Positions 22,953 to 33,450 of a stretch of 64,000 nucleotides of DNA are shown here, piece by piece. The position numbers and the translations under genes are program-made. Under the pieces are notes generated by a model. The model searched no databases, was not told the DNA's origin, and was given only the letters and a program-made list of their open reading frames with translations. The stretch comes from Blasia pusilla (Eukaryota; Marchantiophyta; Marchantiopsida; Blasiales), in NCBI GenBank assembly GCA_050084515.1, contig CM114273.1, forward strand, positions 7,254,001-7,318,000, given 5' to 3'. Position 1 is the first letter of the stretch; the number at the start of each line of letters is the position of its first letter.

Positions 22953-23062
22953 GGTAACCTGTACGTGCAGGTTACCAAGGGGAGGGCTATTTTTAGGGGA
23001 AGAGCCTTTTGGCTCTTCCCAACCCTACAAAAGAGAGGAAGATGGCTTTCCTAAGCCATCTT
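22953..23062. repeat. Cluster of three hairpins
   Basis: Stem-loops lie at 22953-22976 (stem GGTAACCTG, loop TACGTG), 22997-23020 (perfect 10-bp stem GGGAAGAGCC, loop TTTT) and 23039-23062 (10-bp stem around GATGGCTT, loop TCCT). All three lie within 110 bp, in the 3' tail of the plus-strand gypsy copy, shortly before the conserved family 2 tail. Confidence 0.9.
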
Positions 23063-23229
23063 TCTCATGTTGGGCCGTTGGAGCACCTCTATTGTATGTG
23101 TGTGAGATAGGACTAGGGTGCTAGCGTCCGGATTCCTTGATAGCATAGGGTGGACGAGGCTCGATATGCCGATGTAGATTGAGAAGTGGAGTTTTAGGCC
23201 GGGTGCGCCGTTTTTACTACTCTTTATTT

Positions 23230-23370
23230 TTATTGTGTGATCTCCATGTATATGTATGAGTTGATTTTTGTACATGTGTGGATCGACCCGTGTGTGGGGA
23301 AGATCAGTGTTGTGTGGTGTAGATGTGACCAGCGATGTATGTTGTGTAGCGATATGTATGCGCACGAAAA
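23230..23370 (+). repeat. Family 2 gypsy tail repeat (A repeat, plus copy)
   Basis: The GATGTATGTTGTGTAGCGATATGTATGCGCACGA stretch and its upstream flank match, in inverse orientation, 32303-32436 and 32967-33100. It marks the 3' end of the internal region in this family, just before the LTR should begin. Confidence 0.6.
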
Positions 23371-24500
23371 TGAGCACTACAACCTCACATGGTGCAAGTT
23401 GGAACTTAGGTAAAATATCTTGACAAGTGCTTTCACCAACAAAAAATCAGCTACAAAGTTCTCATGGATTTACTAATCTCAATGAAGCCTTGATTAACAC
23501 TAGGTACTCATCGTTTTTCTCTCAAGTATTCTTCATCCTCAAATCTGATCAAGATTGCTCCTCTCTTGAGAAATTATCATAGGAAATTGAGAGGCCTTCC
23601 TCTCCTTGATCAAATCCTCTTCTGCCCTATGGACTCAAGATTCATAAACATGCAAAGAAACAAGCACAAGGCACATCTTGTCGTGCACTTTACAAGAGAA
23701 TAAATCTCAATTTTCTCTCACTATTGAGAAGAAGTGTGTTTGATCTTTAGATGTAAACCTCCTCTTTAGATATAAATACAATCCATATTTATAAACCTAA
23801 TCTCACTCTTGGCTGTGAATATTGTAAAGGGCGATTCCTTCCAATGTTCTAACACTACATTCACTTGCAATATGGTTTGAGAACAAGAAGCATATACACA
23901 TATGCTCTTGCTCTATTGAGGATGCAAGCTCATGGGTGGAGGTGTTCACCCACTTACTTCATCTTTATGTATCACATCACTTACCTTTACTATAGGCATG
24001 TGATTCCATTTGAACCTCCTCTATTGTTGGTGGTGGACTCAACTTGATGTGACCGTGGTTAGAGCTTGGCAGACAATGAGTAGGGGCAAGAGGATAACCA
24101 CTCATGATGTTGTACCAAATATATGTTCTATATTTCGTGGGTGAACAACTTCCACATAAAGAGAGTGACACTACTTTACAAGGGATCCCTTATTTAAACA
24201 GATTTCTACATGGCAATTACAAAACCTGCGTGTGGGTTCTCCCACTAACATCTTCTATCTATATTCTAGTTGGAGTATGCAGTTTTGTGATTGCTCCTAT
24301 GTTTGACACGTGTTCCTGTCATTGGATTTATGTCAAAAATACTTTTGGTAGCCGTAAGTGGGGATCATTGGAAGAGAAATTGAGAGTGCAGAGTGAATAT
24401 TTCAATAAGCGTATTTAAATAGTCTCTTTTACTACATCTGATCTCCCACGTCGTACCTAAATCAAGCATACGACCTTTCTACGTTAAGCAGTTATTGCTC
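23371..24500. other. Intergenic, no supported gene
   Basis: AT-rich, with small open frames only. It may contain the decayed 3' LTR of the plus-strand family 2 element, but I found no second copy to prove it. Confidence 0.5.
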
Positions 24501-26843
24501 TCTCTCTAAAGTTATCTAGAGAGAGAGATATACTGATCACGGAGTATCGACGTCTTTTGACTTCACAGATGACTCTTATTTGCTCGGACGTGCTCGGTAA
24601 GTGGGAAATGAAAATGGCGAAACACCTCAAAGAGAACGCTGTGAGGTCCATGACTCCATGCAAGCAAAGGAAGCCAGCCAAAAGTGGGACGAGGGTGAGC
24701 ACGGAGCCGAACAAATGCCAGTTCTGCTGTCTTTATGAGCTCCGACGAGATTCTTCCATTTATTACCAACCACCATGGATTCTCTACAGACCAAGCAAGC
24801 GGGCACTTGTGCCACGAAAACCGAGATTTGCGAAGTTAGAGACACTCAAAGATGGATGGGAACTCCGAAATTCATGGCTTTGTCCCGCAACCGAGACACC
24901 TCCTACCTGCCTGCCTTATAGTTTGGCAGCTTGCTGAGCAACCCCGCCCAGCTGGAGCTCGTTCTTTTGAGTGACGCCGCGTTTATCCTGTCAGCTGCTT
25001 TGATCCGCTGCGGGAGTTTCTATTCTCGGTTACAAGCAGGAATAAAGTAGCGACTCTGCCCTTTCGTTTCGTTCCGGTTAGATCCTCCTTCTGACTTCCC
25101 GCTACAAAGTCATACTTTCTTTGCCACATCCACAAGAGTTGAATGGTTCGAGAAAACTGCGTCAGATGGTGATTGGGGTGATGTAGCTAGTACAACCGGC
25201 GAGTGAGGACGACTCGCCCGTCGGACTTTGGTGGCGTCTGGATTCTGGAGTATTCTAAGATCCATTGGGCGGAGGACGCACTTGAGAGAGAGTCCGACGT
25301 GACCTTGCGATGACGGAAGAAAAAGAAGGGAAGAAATACCTCTTTCCTCCCCTCATGGATTTGACTTCGCCTCTACGTGAAGGCCGCATCAGCTCTTGCG
25401 GTCTGTTCCGGCGCTCCGGGATTGGACTTCGCCTCTGCCATACTACAGAATCAATCAATCGAAAACTCGTTCTGGAGTTCGTCAGTCCTCCAGAGTCGTG
25501 CCCTGACCACTCTTTCTGACTCTGTCGTATTTGGTGTCCTCTCTCCCTTCCCTCGTCTGGAGTATTTAACAACTCCCAGAGACTCGGGCTTCTATCATCA
25601 CAAACCTAAACTGGTCTGGCGGCCCCGAAAGCGGTGGGCAGGCCTGGATTAGTAAAGCAACCAATAAGGTCCCTTCAGATTCAGCATTAGTGATATGATG
25701 ATTCAGATCCAAGGGTGGTGAAGATGCCATGGCTTGTGTTTGCTAAGGTTTGTTGTTTGTTCGTGCAGAGAGGAAGGAAACACTCTGTGTGCCTCTCTGA
25801 AGCCACCGCAAAAAACTTCAAAGTAGACACCGCAATTAATGCTGCTCAGTGGAAGGTAGCCTTAGATTTTATCCGGAATACATGATTTCTCGGTGAGGGT
25901 TTCTTCAGGTTTCTGTTTGTTGTCACCCTTTCGGACTCGGAAGAGGCTTCATCCGTATGTACGTATAGCAAGGTGAACTTCGGGACTTCGACATGTACAT
26001 GCGAAGTGTCTTTCTTACAGTCCCATGGGCACAGCTGCCATGGGAGTCCGTGGCAATTCATTTGCCTATCAGTTTTCAAGTCAACTGTAATCATATCCAC
26101 TTCTTTCCTTCCGTCCAAGGTTTGCATGTTTGCTTTTCTCTCGCGTTACTCGCAGGGAGCGTTCTAAGAATTCTACCCACGAGAGCGTTTCTCCAAAGTG
26201 GGATCACATTTCCGTTGACTTAGGGCAGCGCCAGCTGCATGAACAGACAGACACAGAATGATTGACGACACCATGACAGAAGGCCAAAAGGCCCATGGGG
26301 CAAGAGAGTGCTCAAGACGTTCAAAAACCAGCCAGCCGGAGCTTGGGTTCATAAATGTAATTTGTTGAGATGCGACGGTATATACAGCAGGGGACGGGCC
26401 AGCCGTGATGTCTGGCTGCCACCAAAGCATCCATCCACCTCCATACCTACTGGATTGGAGTGGAGGGAAGTGGCAGTTCGGAGACGGGATCAAAACCTCA
26501 ACATTTTACATACAGCATCACATGCTTTGACACCTGCAAAAAACGCTGCCTGAATTACAGTCATCCGGCCAACAGGGATGTCAGAGCGAGAAGATGCTTG
26601 TATCGCTCACTTGTTCACGACTGATGGGAGATGCCTGCAAGTAGTGAAGTACGATTCGTGTGGGCACAGAGGATTTGGATGGAAGTGGTGGCCGTTTTCT
26701 ACTCGAGAGACGACTGTGCGGCATATGGCGACGGCAGCTATTTCTAATCTTAGCTTTGTATGGGAGTGACAGGCAAATATGTTACAGGTGGTCGATAATC
26801 TACAGGGCGGAATAGAAGTGAATTTAGAGTATGGACATGTATA
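24501..26843. other. GC-richer non-coding flank of the trihelix gene pair
   Basis: Composition rises at about 24500. Open frames such as 24557-24937 and 26173-26493 show no family I recognise, and none has matching exons. The part next to 26843 is probably the 3' UTR of the first trihelix gene. The rest is unassigned and could hold a non-coding transcript or a degraded gene. Confidence 0.4.
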
Positions 26844-28160
26844 TTACAATTTCTCGGCAATTTTTGCCATGGCCTCCGCCAGTTTGCTTAGCACCCCGAC
26901 GAGATTGTCTCCTTGCTGCTTCCTTTGATTTCTGTCCAGCTCGCTGTTGCGTTTGTGGGCCTCGATTTGAGCTTGGATGTTCTCGGTCAAAGCCACTTGC
27001 ATGGCCTTGCCAGTGCTCTCCAGAATGGCAGTGAGGTGGTCCTTATGATCCTTGTGTTCATCCGCTTCTGTGCCATTCGGTATCCGCTTCCTTTTCTTCC
27101 TTCCTACCGACGCACCCACGGACGTGACCCCTGGCTGCTCCACTCTACATGACAGTGTTCCTGCAAAACACACCCAACCAAGACTCTGAGGGCTCCACTC
27201 TTCCCACTGACTGCTGTTTCAGTCTGCTCTCTTCGACCCGACACCCCTGGATGCGCAGGTTCCCTTAGAGCACAGACGCGGAGAGAGAGAAAAAATTCGA
27301 CTCGCGAGTTTAGTGGAAACAGCTTCAGATCAGGGTCATGATGAAATGCAGCAACGGGAGGATGTTTCTCAGCAACCCATAACTCTCCGTCTTCCCTCTC
27401 AAGGTGGCACACTACATTCTCGGAAAACCGCTGCTCTCCGACCTCGATTGAATACTTGAGGCCAGCGCAAGCCATCATGTGAAGAGAATGACTCGTGACA
27501 TGAAGGCCAAGAGAAACGAGTGAAATGGTCGGCAGAGCAGAGCTGCAGCTAAAATAAGAGAGATCTGTTAGTGGAATAGGCAAATTGGCTGGCTCCGCTC
27601 CACTCACCTGATTCGGGGGCAGGGGCAGCACCCGTTCTGCCAACGTCTGGGGCGCCGTTCTGTTCTTCGTGATCTTGCTCCACCTCGGAAAGCAAGAGCT
27701 CCTCGAAACCGGGTCGAGCGCCATCGAGATCCCCATTGGCCTTCTTCGCGCAGAAGGCTTCCATGACGGCGTACACTTGAGCGTCGAAGAAACCCGGGAG
27801 TTTGTTTTGTCGTCTCTTCTCGCTCTTCATAGTCCAGTACGACTCCACATTGTTCGCCTTCTGCCAGTCCCGTATCTTCTTGTAGTCGCCATTGTGCAGG
27901 TTGCTCCACCGCTTCCGACATTGCTGGGCATCTCTGTCCACGCCGTTCGATTTGCAATAGGCAGATATGCTGTCCCATTTCTCATCCGACCGCACGGCCT
28001 TAGAGCTCGCGGTCATTTCTTTGGCTTTACTGTCATACTTGCTCTTCCCTACTAGAAGCACGACCGTCTCGTGCTTAGTCCATTTCGAATTGCGCTTCTT
28101 CCTGTCATCTCCGGCAGAATCCGTCTGTTGCTCTTTGTCCATTCCTGCTATCGTGAACAT
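26844..28160 (-). CDS. ASR3-like trihelix (Myb/SANT-like) transcription factor, two exons
   Basis: Exon 1 spans 28160-27608 and exon 2 spans 27160-26844, with an intron of 447 bp (CAG|GTGAGT donor, TTTTGCAG acceptor, phase 1). The predicted protein is 289 residues. The trihelix DNA-binding domain lies at about residues 25-125: KWTKHETVVLLVGKSKYD, KWDSISAYCKSNGVDR, QQCRKRWSNLHNGDYKKI and the ESYWTM...KLPGFFD signature of the ASR3/SH4-like clade. Exon 2 supplies a basic KKRKR stretch and a C-terminal coiled coil ending AEAMAKIAEKL. Clade members are nuclear DNA-binding regulators, often repressors; targets cannot be inferred here. A second ATG at 28142 (MDKEQQ) has a better start context and may be the true start. 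The gene is the downstream member of a tandem pair. Confidence 0.85.
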
Positions 28161-28250
28161 GTCACGCCCGTCAGCACACAGATCAGTAAAGAAAAGCGAG
28201 AGCTACCAGCTATGAACCCTGAAGTGCTACACCGGACAGACGGAAAGAAA

Positions 28251-28256
28251 TTTATA
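28251..28256 (-). promoter_or_regulatory. Possible TATA box of the downstream trihelix gene
   Basis: The minus strand reads GTATAAATTTC about 90 bases before the start codon at 28160. The motif and spacing suit a core promoter with a short 5' UTR. Sequence-only evidence. Confidence 0.35.
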
Positions 28257-28698
28257 CATTTGCAGAAGAGAGTTGTCACAATTGTTTATCCAGGAGCAGT
28301 CCCGAAACTAGCGGTCAGATTATTCGATCAGATGAGAAAAGAGGCCCCAGACCTTGCAAAAACCGTCAGAAATAACTAGCTCTTCCTTCCATAAAACACC
28401 GGGGTGAAAACCTCACGCGAAAGTTGAAGGAAGTGGCAAGAGGAAGCCTTGCGAGCTGGTTGTGGAGAAGAAAGAGAGAAGATGGGGAGAAAGAAGGCGC
28501 ATAGAGAGATCATCAATCGGAGCGAACTTTTCTGATTGTGAATCCGTAAGTAAGCCTGGTGCAATGGCCATTGTATAATGAAGCGGTCAAAGGAGTGATG
28601 ACCAGATTTCCCCTGTTAGCAAAACTCTTATACCTTGCTGAAATCAGACAGTGCGTGCTCTACCAATGATGATGAAATTGGAGTCAAATAATCCCGTA
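28257..28698. other. Spacer between the two trihelix genes
   Basis: 442 bp without coding signal. It holds the promoter side of the downstream gene and the 3' side of the upstream one. No second C-terminal exon like that of the downstream gene is visible. Confidence 0.5.
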
Positions 28699-29457
28699 CT
28701 ACAGTGGAGAAATTGGGAAAGGCGGTGGCAGCACACCTATACCGGGAACACAACTCCCGTCACCACTGCCGACATCCGCAGCATCATGGCCTTCGTGATC
28801 TTGCTCAATTTCGGAACCTAACCCCTCATCGTTCATAGGCTGCGCAGAATCAGAAGCGGTGCGCGGAGTGATGCCACGCTTCTTGGACAGGAAGGCATCC
28901 ATGTCCGCGTAAACCTCAGGGTCAAAACTCCCTGGAAGCTTGTTATCCCTGCGTTTGTCATGGCGCATGGTCCAATACGATTCCACGCCGCTCTTCCTCA
29001 ACCAGTCTCTGATTCTACGATAATCTTGGTACAGGTTGCTCCATCTCTTGCGGCATTGCCGTGCGTCCCTGTCTACCCCATTCTCCTTCACGTCGACTGC
29101 TATCGCCCCCCACTTCTTATGAGCCGGCACATACTCATCCCCTGCCTCCTCATCGTGCTTCCTCTTCGCCGCCACCAACACCACCGTCTCGTGCATCATC
29201 CATCGCGGATTTCTCACCTTCTCTTCTCCTCCTCCTCCTCCTCCCCCTTCACTTCCTGCAGGCCCTCCTCCTGCTCCTCCTCCTCCTCCTGTCGTTCCCC
29301 CCACTCCCACCATTCCACCTCTCTCTCTGTGTTCTGAGTCTCCTCTTTCACCCTCTCCGTCCTTCCGTCCGTCTTCGGTGCCCACGCTCGCACCGCAAGA
29401 CTCACAATTCGCCTTCCGCCATCGGCTTTCACTCCGCCTCCAAGAGTCCAAAGCCAC
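28699..29457 (-). CDS. ASR3-like trihelix (Myb/SANT-like) protein, tandem paralogue
   Basis: A 252-residue frame. The N-terminal part contains a Gly-rich tract (residues about 50-80). The trihelix domain follows at about 83-190: RWMMHETVVLVAAKRKHDEE, KWGAIAVDVKENGVDR, RQCRKRWSNLYQDYRRIRDW and ESYWTMRHDKRRDNKLPGSFD. Domain and acidic tail (GLGSEIEQDHEGHDAADVG) align with the neighbouring gene (LLLSEVEQDHEEQNGAPDVG), so this is a tandem duplicate. After GSCVPG the frame runs into PPPFPISPL and stops; G|GTATAG near 28740 could be a donor. No exon for the C-terminal coiled coil is visible between the genes, so the protein either lacks it or is completed by splicing elsewhere. Start chosen as the first ATG of the frame. 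Confidence 0.8.
   Translation of the reverse strand: MALDSWRRSESRWRKANCESCGASVGTEDGRKDGEGERGDSEHRERGGMVGVGGTTGGGGGAGGGPAGSEGGGGGGGEEKVRNPRWMMHETVVLVAAKRKHDEEAGDEYVPAHKKWGAIAVDVKENGVDRDARQCRKRWSNLYQDYRRIRDWLRKSGVESYWTMRHDKRRDNKLPGSFDPEVYADMDAFLSKKRGITPRTASDSAQPMNDEGLGSEIEQDHEGHDAADVGSGDGSCVPGIGVLPPPFPISPL
29221..29310. repeat. Imperfect CCT/TCC trinucleotide repeat in the coding region
   Basis: A run of CTCCTCCTC-type triplets that encodes the Gly-rich tract of the upstream trihelix paralogue on the minus strand. It is prone to in-frame length variation. Confidence 0.85.
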
Positions 29458-29874
29458 TCACATCTCTCTCCAGCCTTTCGTGTTCGTCCCGCGCGCTCGA
29501 TACGGTACTCGCGTCTCTTTCTTCCTGCTCCGTGCCTGTGCTCGCCAAACAAACCGATCCGTCAGCGGAGTGCAGATGTTGCGCAACAGAAGCACAGGGG
29601 AGGGCCCTGAGGGTACGACGGTGCAGCGCACTGGAGAGATTCAAGCATCATAAGTTCATTTCCTCGAGCTTTCGCCGAAGAAAGAAAGAAGTCCTCGCTC
29701 AAGCCTCCTGAGCCAAGGCCGGTACCACCACTGTCAAGGCTCTAGGGCAGGCCCCCGGGGGCAGCGGGCAGGGCTTGAGATCAAGACGGGCGGGGCGGGC
29801 AGTGCTTGACCGAAGGGAAGAGGCGGGCTGGTCCGACTCCGAGAAGCTAAGCTTCGTGCTGGAACAGCGGGGAC

Positions 29875-29882
29875 TTTAAATA
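29875..29882 (-). promoter_or_regulatory. Possible TATA box of the upstream trihelix gene
   Basis: The minus strand reads CTATTTAAAG about 420 bases before the start codon at 29457, between GC-rich blocks (29730-29830 and around 29900). It would give a 5' UTR of about 390 bases. Sequence-only evidence. Confidence 0.35.
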
Positions 29883-29989
29883 GAGCGCGGACTTTCCCGG
29901 TCACCGGCAAACTAGGCGTGCATGACGGGCGGATGGGGGAGGTCCGGCATGTAATTCCGAGATTCCCCTTCTGTAGCTTTCGCACCTCA

Positions 29990-32302
29990 CGTTTACTGTT
30001 TCTGTCATGTGCAGTAAAGTAATCTAAGCGCAGGTTTTACCCTCGGGGCAAGTGAAGACTCTGAACACCCTACACGTCATCTAAATCCCGACCGCCCATT
30101 GGCTAGATGATTATTCGTCCGTCCGCCTCGGCGCTCATGTCTGAAAGGGGGAGGTAGGAAGAAGCTTTCCTAGGACCTCATAAGGGCGGAGCCTCGGGAG
30201 GACTAAGGACCATAAATAAACCAGAGCGGACTAACGGGTTCTCGTGCACCAGAAAAGGGTTTTAGAGGAATGAAAAGAATGAAGGCATTTAAGGAGGAGG
30301 GGGAGAGATGAGAAACTACGACTATTCATACTCACGAGGGACTCCCATGACAAATCATTTGTAGTATTTTTCCAGAAAATGTTGTGGAATTCCTATGTCT
30401 CCACTCTCCATTCCTACCTTTCAGAATCCCTTAAGAGATCATTTCAAATATCCGCTTGTAAAATTTCATTGACATTAGTTGTATTTTTACGAATTACAAT
30501 CTTTCCTATCCTCCTCTTTCTCTTGTTACATTTTTTCCTTCGACAACAAAAGGTGACCACTCTAACTCCTCTAATCCTTTGAAAAAGATCAGAGGAGAAA
30601 AAAAAAATCTTTGGGATTTCAAGATAGGACTCACATGGTGAAGATGTTAGAGGAAGAGTACAATACAAGGGTGGACTTAGAGACCCTTGCATAGGGAAAA
30701 TCGTTCTAGGACAAAACAAGAGTGGACTTCGAATCCCTCATCCATAAAACGGGATAAGGAGGAAAAATTACAAATAAATAGGGGCTAGAGATCCCATGCA
30801 TGGGGAGAAACTTTTATGGGGCAATACGAAAGTGGGGCAAGATTCTTTCGTCCTTCCAAAGATAATAAGAGAAGATGATACGCGTGAATAAAAAATGAAA
30901 AAATAAAGTAGAGAATACACATTCTGAAATATTTTAAAATTTAAAATAGTACTATCTATCTTGCCACAACAAATTAGAGTATAATATTTAAACATTTGTT
31001 CATCATAAATGTTGAGGACTTCAAGGCTTTTTTTAATGTTTTTTTTGGTTCATAAGGCACCAACATCACACCAAGATGGGCTAGAGTTTGATTCTAACAT
31101 CTTTTAAAAGTGCCATGAACTAACTCTTTGTGAAATGTAATACACTATTGGGATGGTTTTCATTCCTCCATAATTTTTTCTCCGCTATATAGGACTTGCA
31201 AGGGGAGAATGTGCAAAGGACACAACATGGCATGTTGGGTTGAATGAGATGGTTGGCAACAAGGGCTAATGGACAATACATGTAAGTTGCATGTGATGAG
31301 ATGAAACTTAGACTATGTCTCTCCATGTGCACTATAGAGACAAAAATTAAACCTAGAGTTCCTCTAAAGGATAAGGTTGATCAAAATTGAAATATTAATC
31401 GCACAACTATACATACATCCTTGGTTCTCCCAAAAGGTAGTTAAATCTACAATTGCAAGATTAATCCAATCTCAAGGTTAATTTCCTATGAAATGCATCC
31501 ACATGGATGTATCCCTTACCTCAAAAATGTTTCTAGTGGGCTTCCCCTCTATACCTTTTATTTCAATACCATGCCTTGTATTTCATACATACTCTTTCTC
31601 TTTGAGTCACCGTTGTCCTTCTATTAATATGTGAAACTCTACAAATTAATCATGTGCATGTGACCTCTGTATCTATGTGAGAGACATTAATTCCAACTCA
31701 TGGACTCGACATCCTTTGGTCCATAAGTATAGAAGCTACCTCTTTTCTTGAGGCATTGCATCATGAGGCTAGTTTTTGTACCAAGGTCAAATGCATAACT
31801 TCTATGGCATATGGTCGGTAGACATACACCTCATTGTTGTTCATGTCCACATAAAAAATACCATTGATCGTCCCAACATACAGGTAGATCCATATACAGA
31901 CAAAAATACATTCACGCATATTTACCAAGATCACATAAATCCCTCCCCTCCCTACTTGACAATTAGGTCTCCTAAGTCTAGATAGCATTCATCACTTCTG
32001 ACCTAACGTACTCCACTACTTTATATAAATCTAGGACCCACCCATCAAAGGGAGGGGGATCAAGTACAACATATGCCATCCTCTAGGATCATGTTGCATG
32101 ATGTTCTCTCAATTCTTGATCACACGAGGTCTAAACTCTCCTTTAAACCTCCAAGTTATATGTAGGATACCATCCATCTCTATGATTCCAATACGTAGGT
32201 ACTTTATAACCTCCTCAACATCATGACTATCCATTGCCTCCTCTTTGTCAAAACCATACATTATGAAGTCTTGTTAGTCAGGTCAAAGACTTTGCAATCG
32301 CA
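29990..32302. other. Intergenic; gypsy family 2 tail sequence toward the right
   Basis: 29990-31700 is AT-rich with no gene signal. From about 31760 the sequence resembles the tail downstream of the family 2 pol genes: the stretch near 31930-31985 (GGTCTCCTAAGTCTAGATAG) matches 33116-33140, in the same orientation. A second, truncated family 2 copy is inferred. Confidence 0.5.
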
Positions 32303-32436
32303 CTTGTCGTGTGCATACACATCGCTACACAACATACATCACTGTCGACAAACATACACATAAACACGCACGATCCCATGCTAACTCATGACATCCAAAC
32401 AACGAGACAAGAAATACCAAAATATCTCTAATAAAT
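32303..32436 (-). repeat. Family 2 gypsy tail repeat (A repeat, copy 1)
   Basis: About 130 bp matching 32967-33100 in direct orientation (shared ACTACACAACATACATC, GTCGACAAACATACA, CACGCACGATCCCATG, AACGAGACAAGAA). The two copies flank the 530-bp LTR piece at 32437-32966. Confidence 0.85.
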
Positions 32437-32966
32437 CAAGTAGATCCAATCTCTCTCAACACCATAGCTCTCAAATGTGTGCACTCTCACATGTTTCTCT
32501 CAATGTCAAACCAACCCCACTCTCCTAATGAGAAGCTTGGGTTACACTCACAAGGCAAGCAAGACCATAGCTCCGCCGTCTTATGCCAAGAGCTTCAACA
32601 AAGAGAGAATGAGCTCTCAAACTCTCTCTTTCTCTCTCTCTCTCTCTTGGAGGTATACCCCCTTCCCTCTCCCAAGCTCTCTCCTTGGTAACCTATGCTT
32701 GTAGGTCATCTCCTTGGCTCTTGACCTGCTGTAGCGGATCAAGGGCCACTTCCCAAAGTGGAAAGTCAACTCTACCAAATATGAAAAATTACCCAAAATA
32801 GTAAGTTTCTCAATATGGCTCTAAATGAGCCGAAACGAAGGGGAAACTTGCTCTCTCAAGTTTCCCAAGACCTTAGCAAGTCATCCTTGACCTCTTGAGC
32901 GTGTTCTTCTCTACTCGTGAAGGTGCTCTACCATATCTCTCTGATCTATCTTAAAAATTTGTGACA
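32437..32966 (-). repeat. LTR R2 (probable 3' LTR of the DNMT/PHD gypsy element)
   Basis: This matches the right-hand parts of 40737-42513 and 58785-60266. Shared blocks are AAGTAGATCCAATCTCTCTC, GAGAAGCTTGGGTTACACTC, CAAAGAGAGAATGAGCTCTC and GATCTATC-TAAA. In all three the right edge falls at the same place and gives a minus-strand start TGT(C/T)AC or close to it, as expected of an LTR end. Relative to the internal region it is in the 3' LTR position. Confidence 0.75.
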
Positions 32967-33100
32967 GTTGTCGTGCGTATACATATCACTACACAACATA
33001 CATCGTTGTCGACAAACATACATACAAACACGCACGATCCCATGGTAACTCATGGCATTCAAACAACGAGACAAGAAGTACCAAATTATCTCCAATCGCC
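32967..33100 (-). repeat. Family 2 gypsy tail repeat (A repeat, copy 2)
   Basis: The direct repeat partner of 32303-32436. It lies between the PHD-finger end of pol and the R2 LTR, so it is the normal 3' end of the internal region. Confidence 0.85.
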
Positions 33101-33255
33101 CTCCTAGCTGGTGATTAGGTCCCTCTAACTCCAGATAGCCATCTATCCCTACCTACCATGACATACACCTCTCGGACGCTAAGAGCAAAAAGGCGGGGTG
33201 CTCATGTGGCTCCATCGTTAGTCGCCTTCTTATCATCCATGTCATAAACACAAGT

Positions 33256-33450
33256 CGGAATCTAGAACTACCTACTCTATGTACATCTGGGACACATCTA
33301 TCGTCTTTGAGGAACCCTAGTGAGAGGTGGCGTCAGACATGCCATATGCCATCCTCTCGAACACCCATTACAGACTAGCATAGTGGCTGAACCAAGGGCA
33401 GAACCACACAACATACATCGCAAGCCTGCAAGAACTACTACTAAGCTTGG
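33256..33450 (-). pseudogene. PHD finger at the C-terminus of gypsy integrase
   Basis: In one minus-strand frame, LRCMLCGSALGSATMLVCNGC is followed by SRGWHMACLTPPLTRVP, then QRR, a TAG stop and MCPRCT. All eight ligands of a C4HC3 PHD finger are there in order: CxxC, CxxC, HxxC, CxxC. The TAG sits where PHD fingers have Trp before the last Cys pair, so a TGG-to-TAG transition is likely. PHD fingers read histone H3 tails. Here one replaces the chromodomain of chromoviruses and could steer integration; that role is inferred. Confidence 0.85.

Noticed and set aside
28960-29711. Plus-strand Ser/Pro-rich frames over the upstream trihelix gene
   Set aside because: They are the opposite-strand shadow of the Gly-rich coding region.
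32303-33100. Direct repeats considered as a CRISPR-like or satellite array
   Set aside because: Only two units about 660 bp apart around an LTR; eukaryotic retroelement context.
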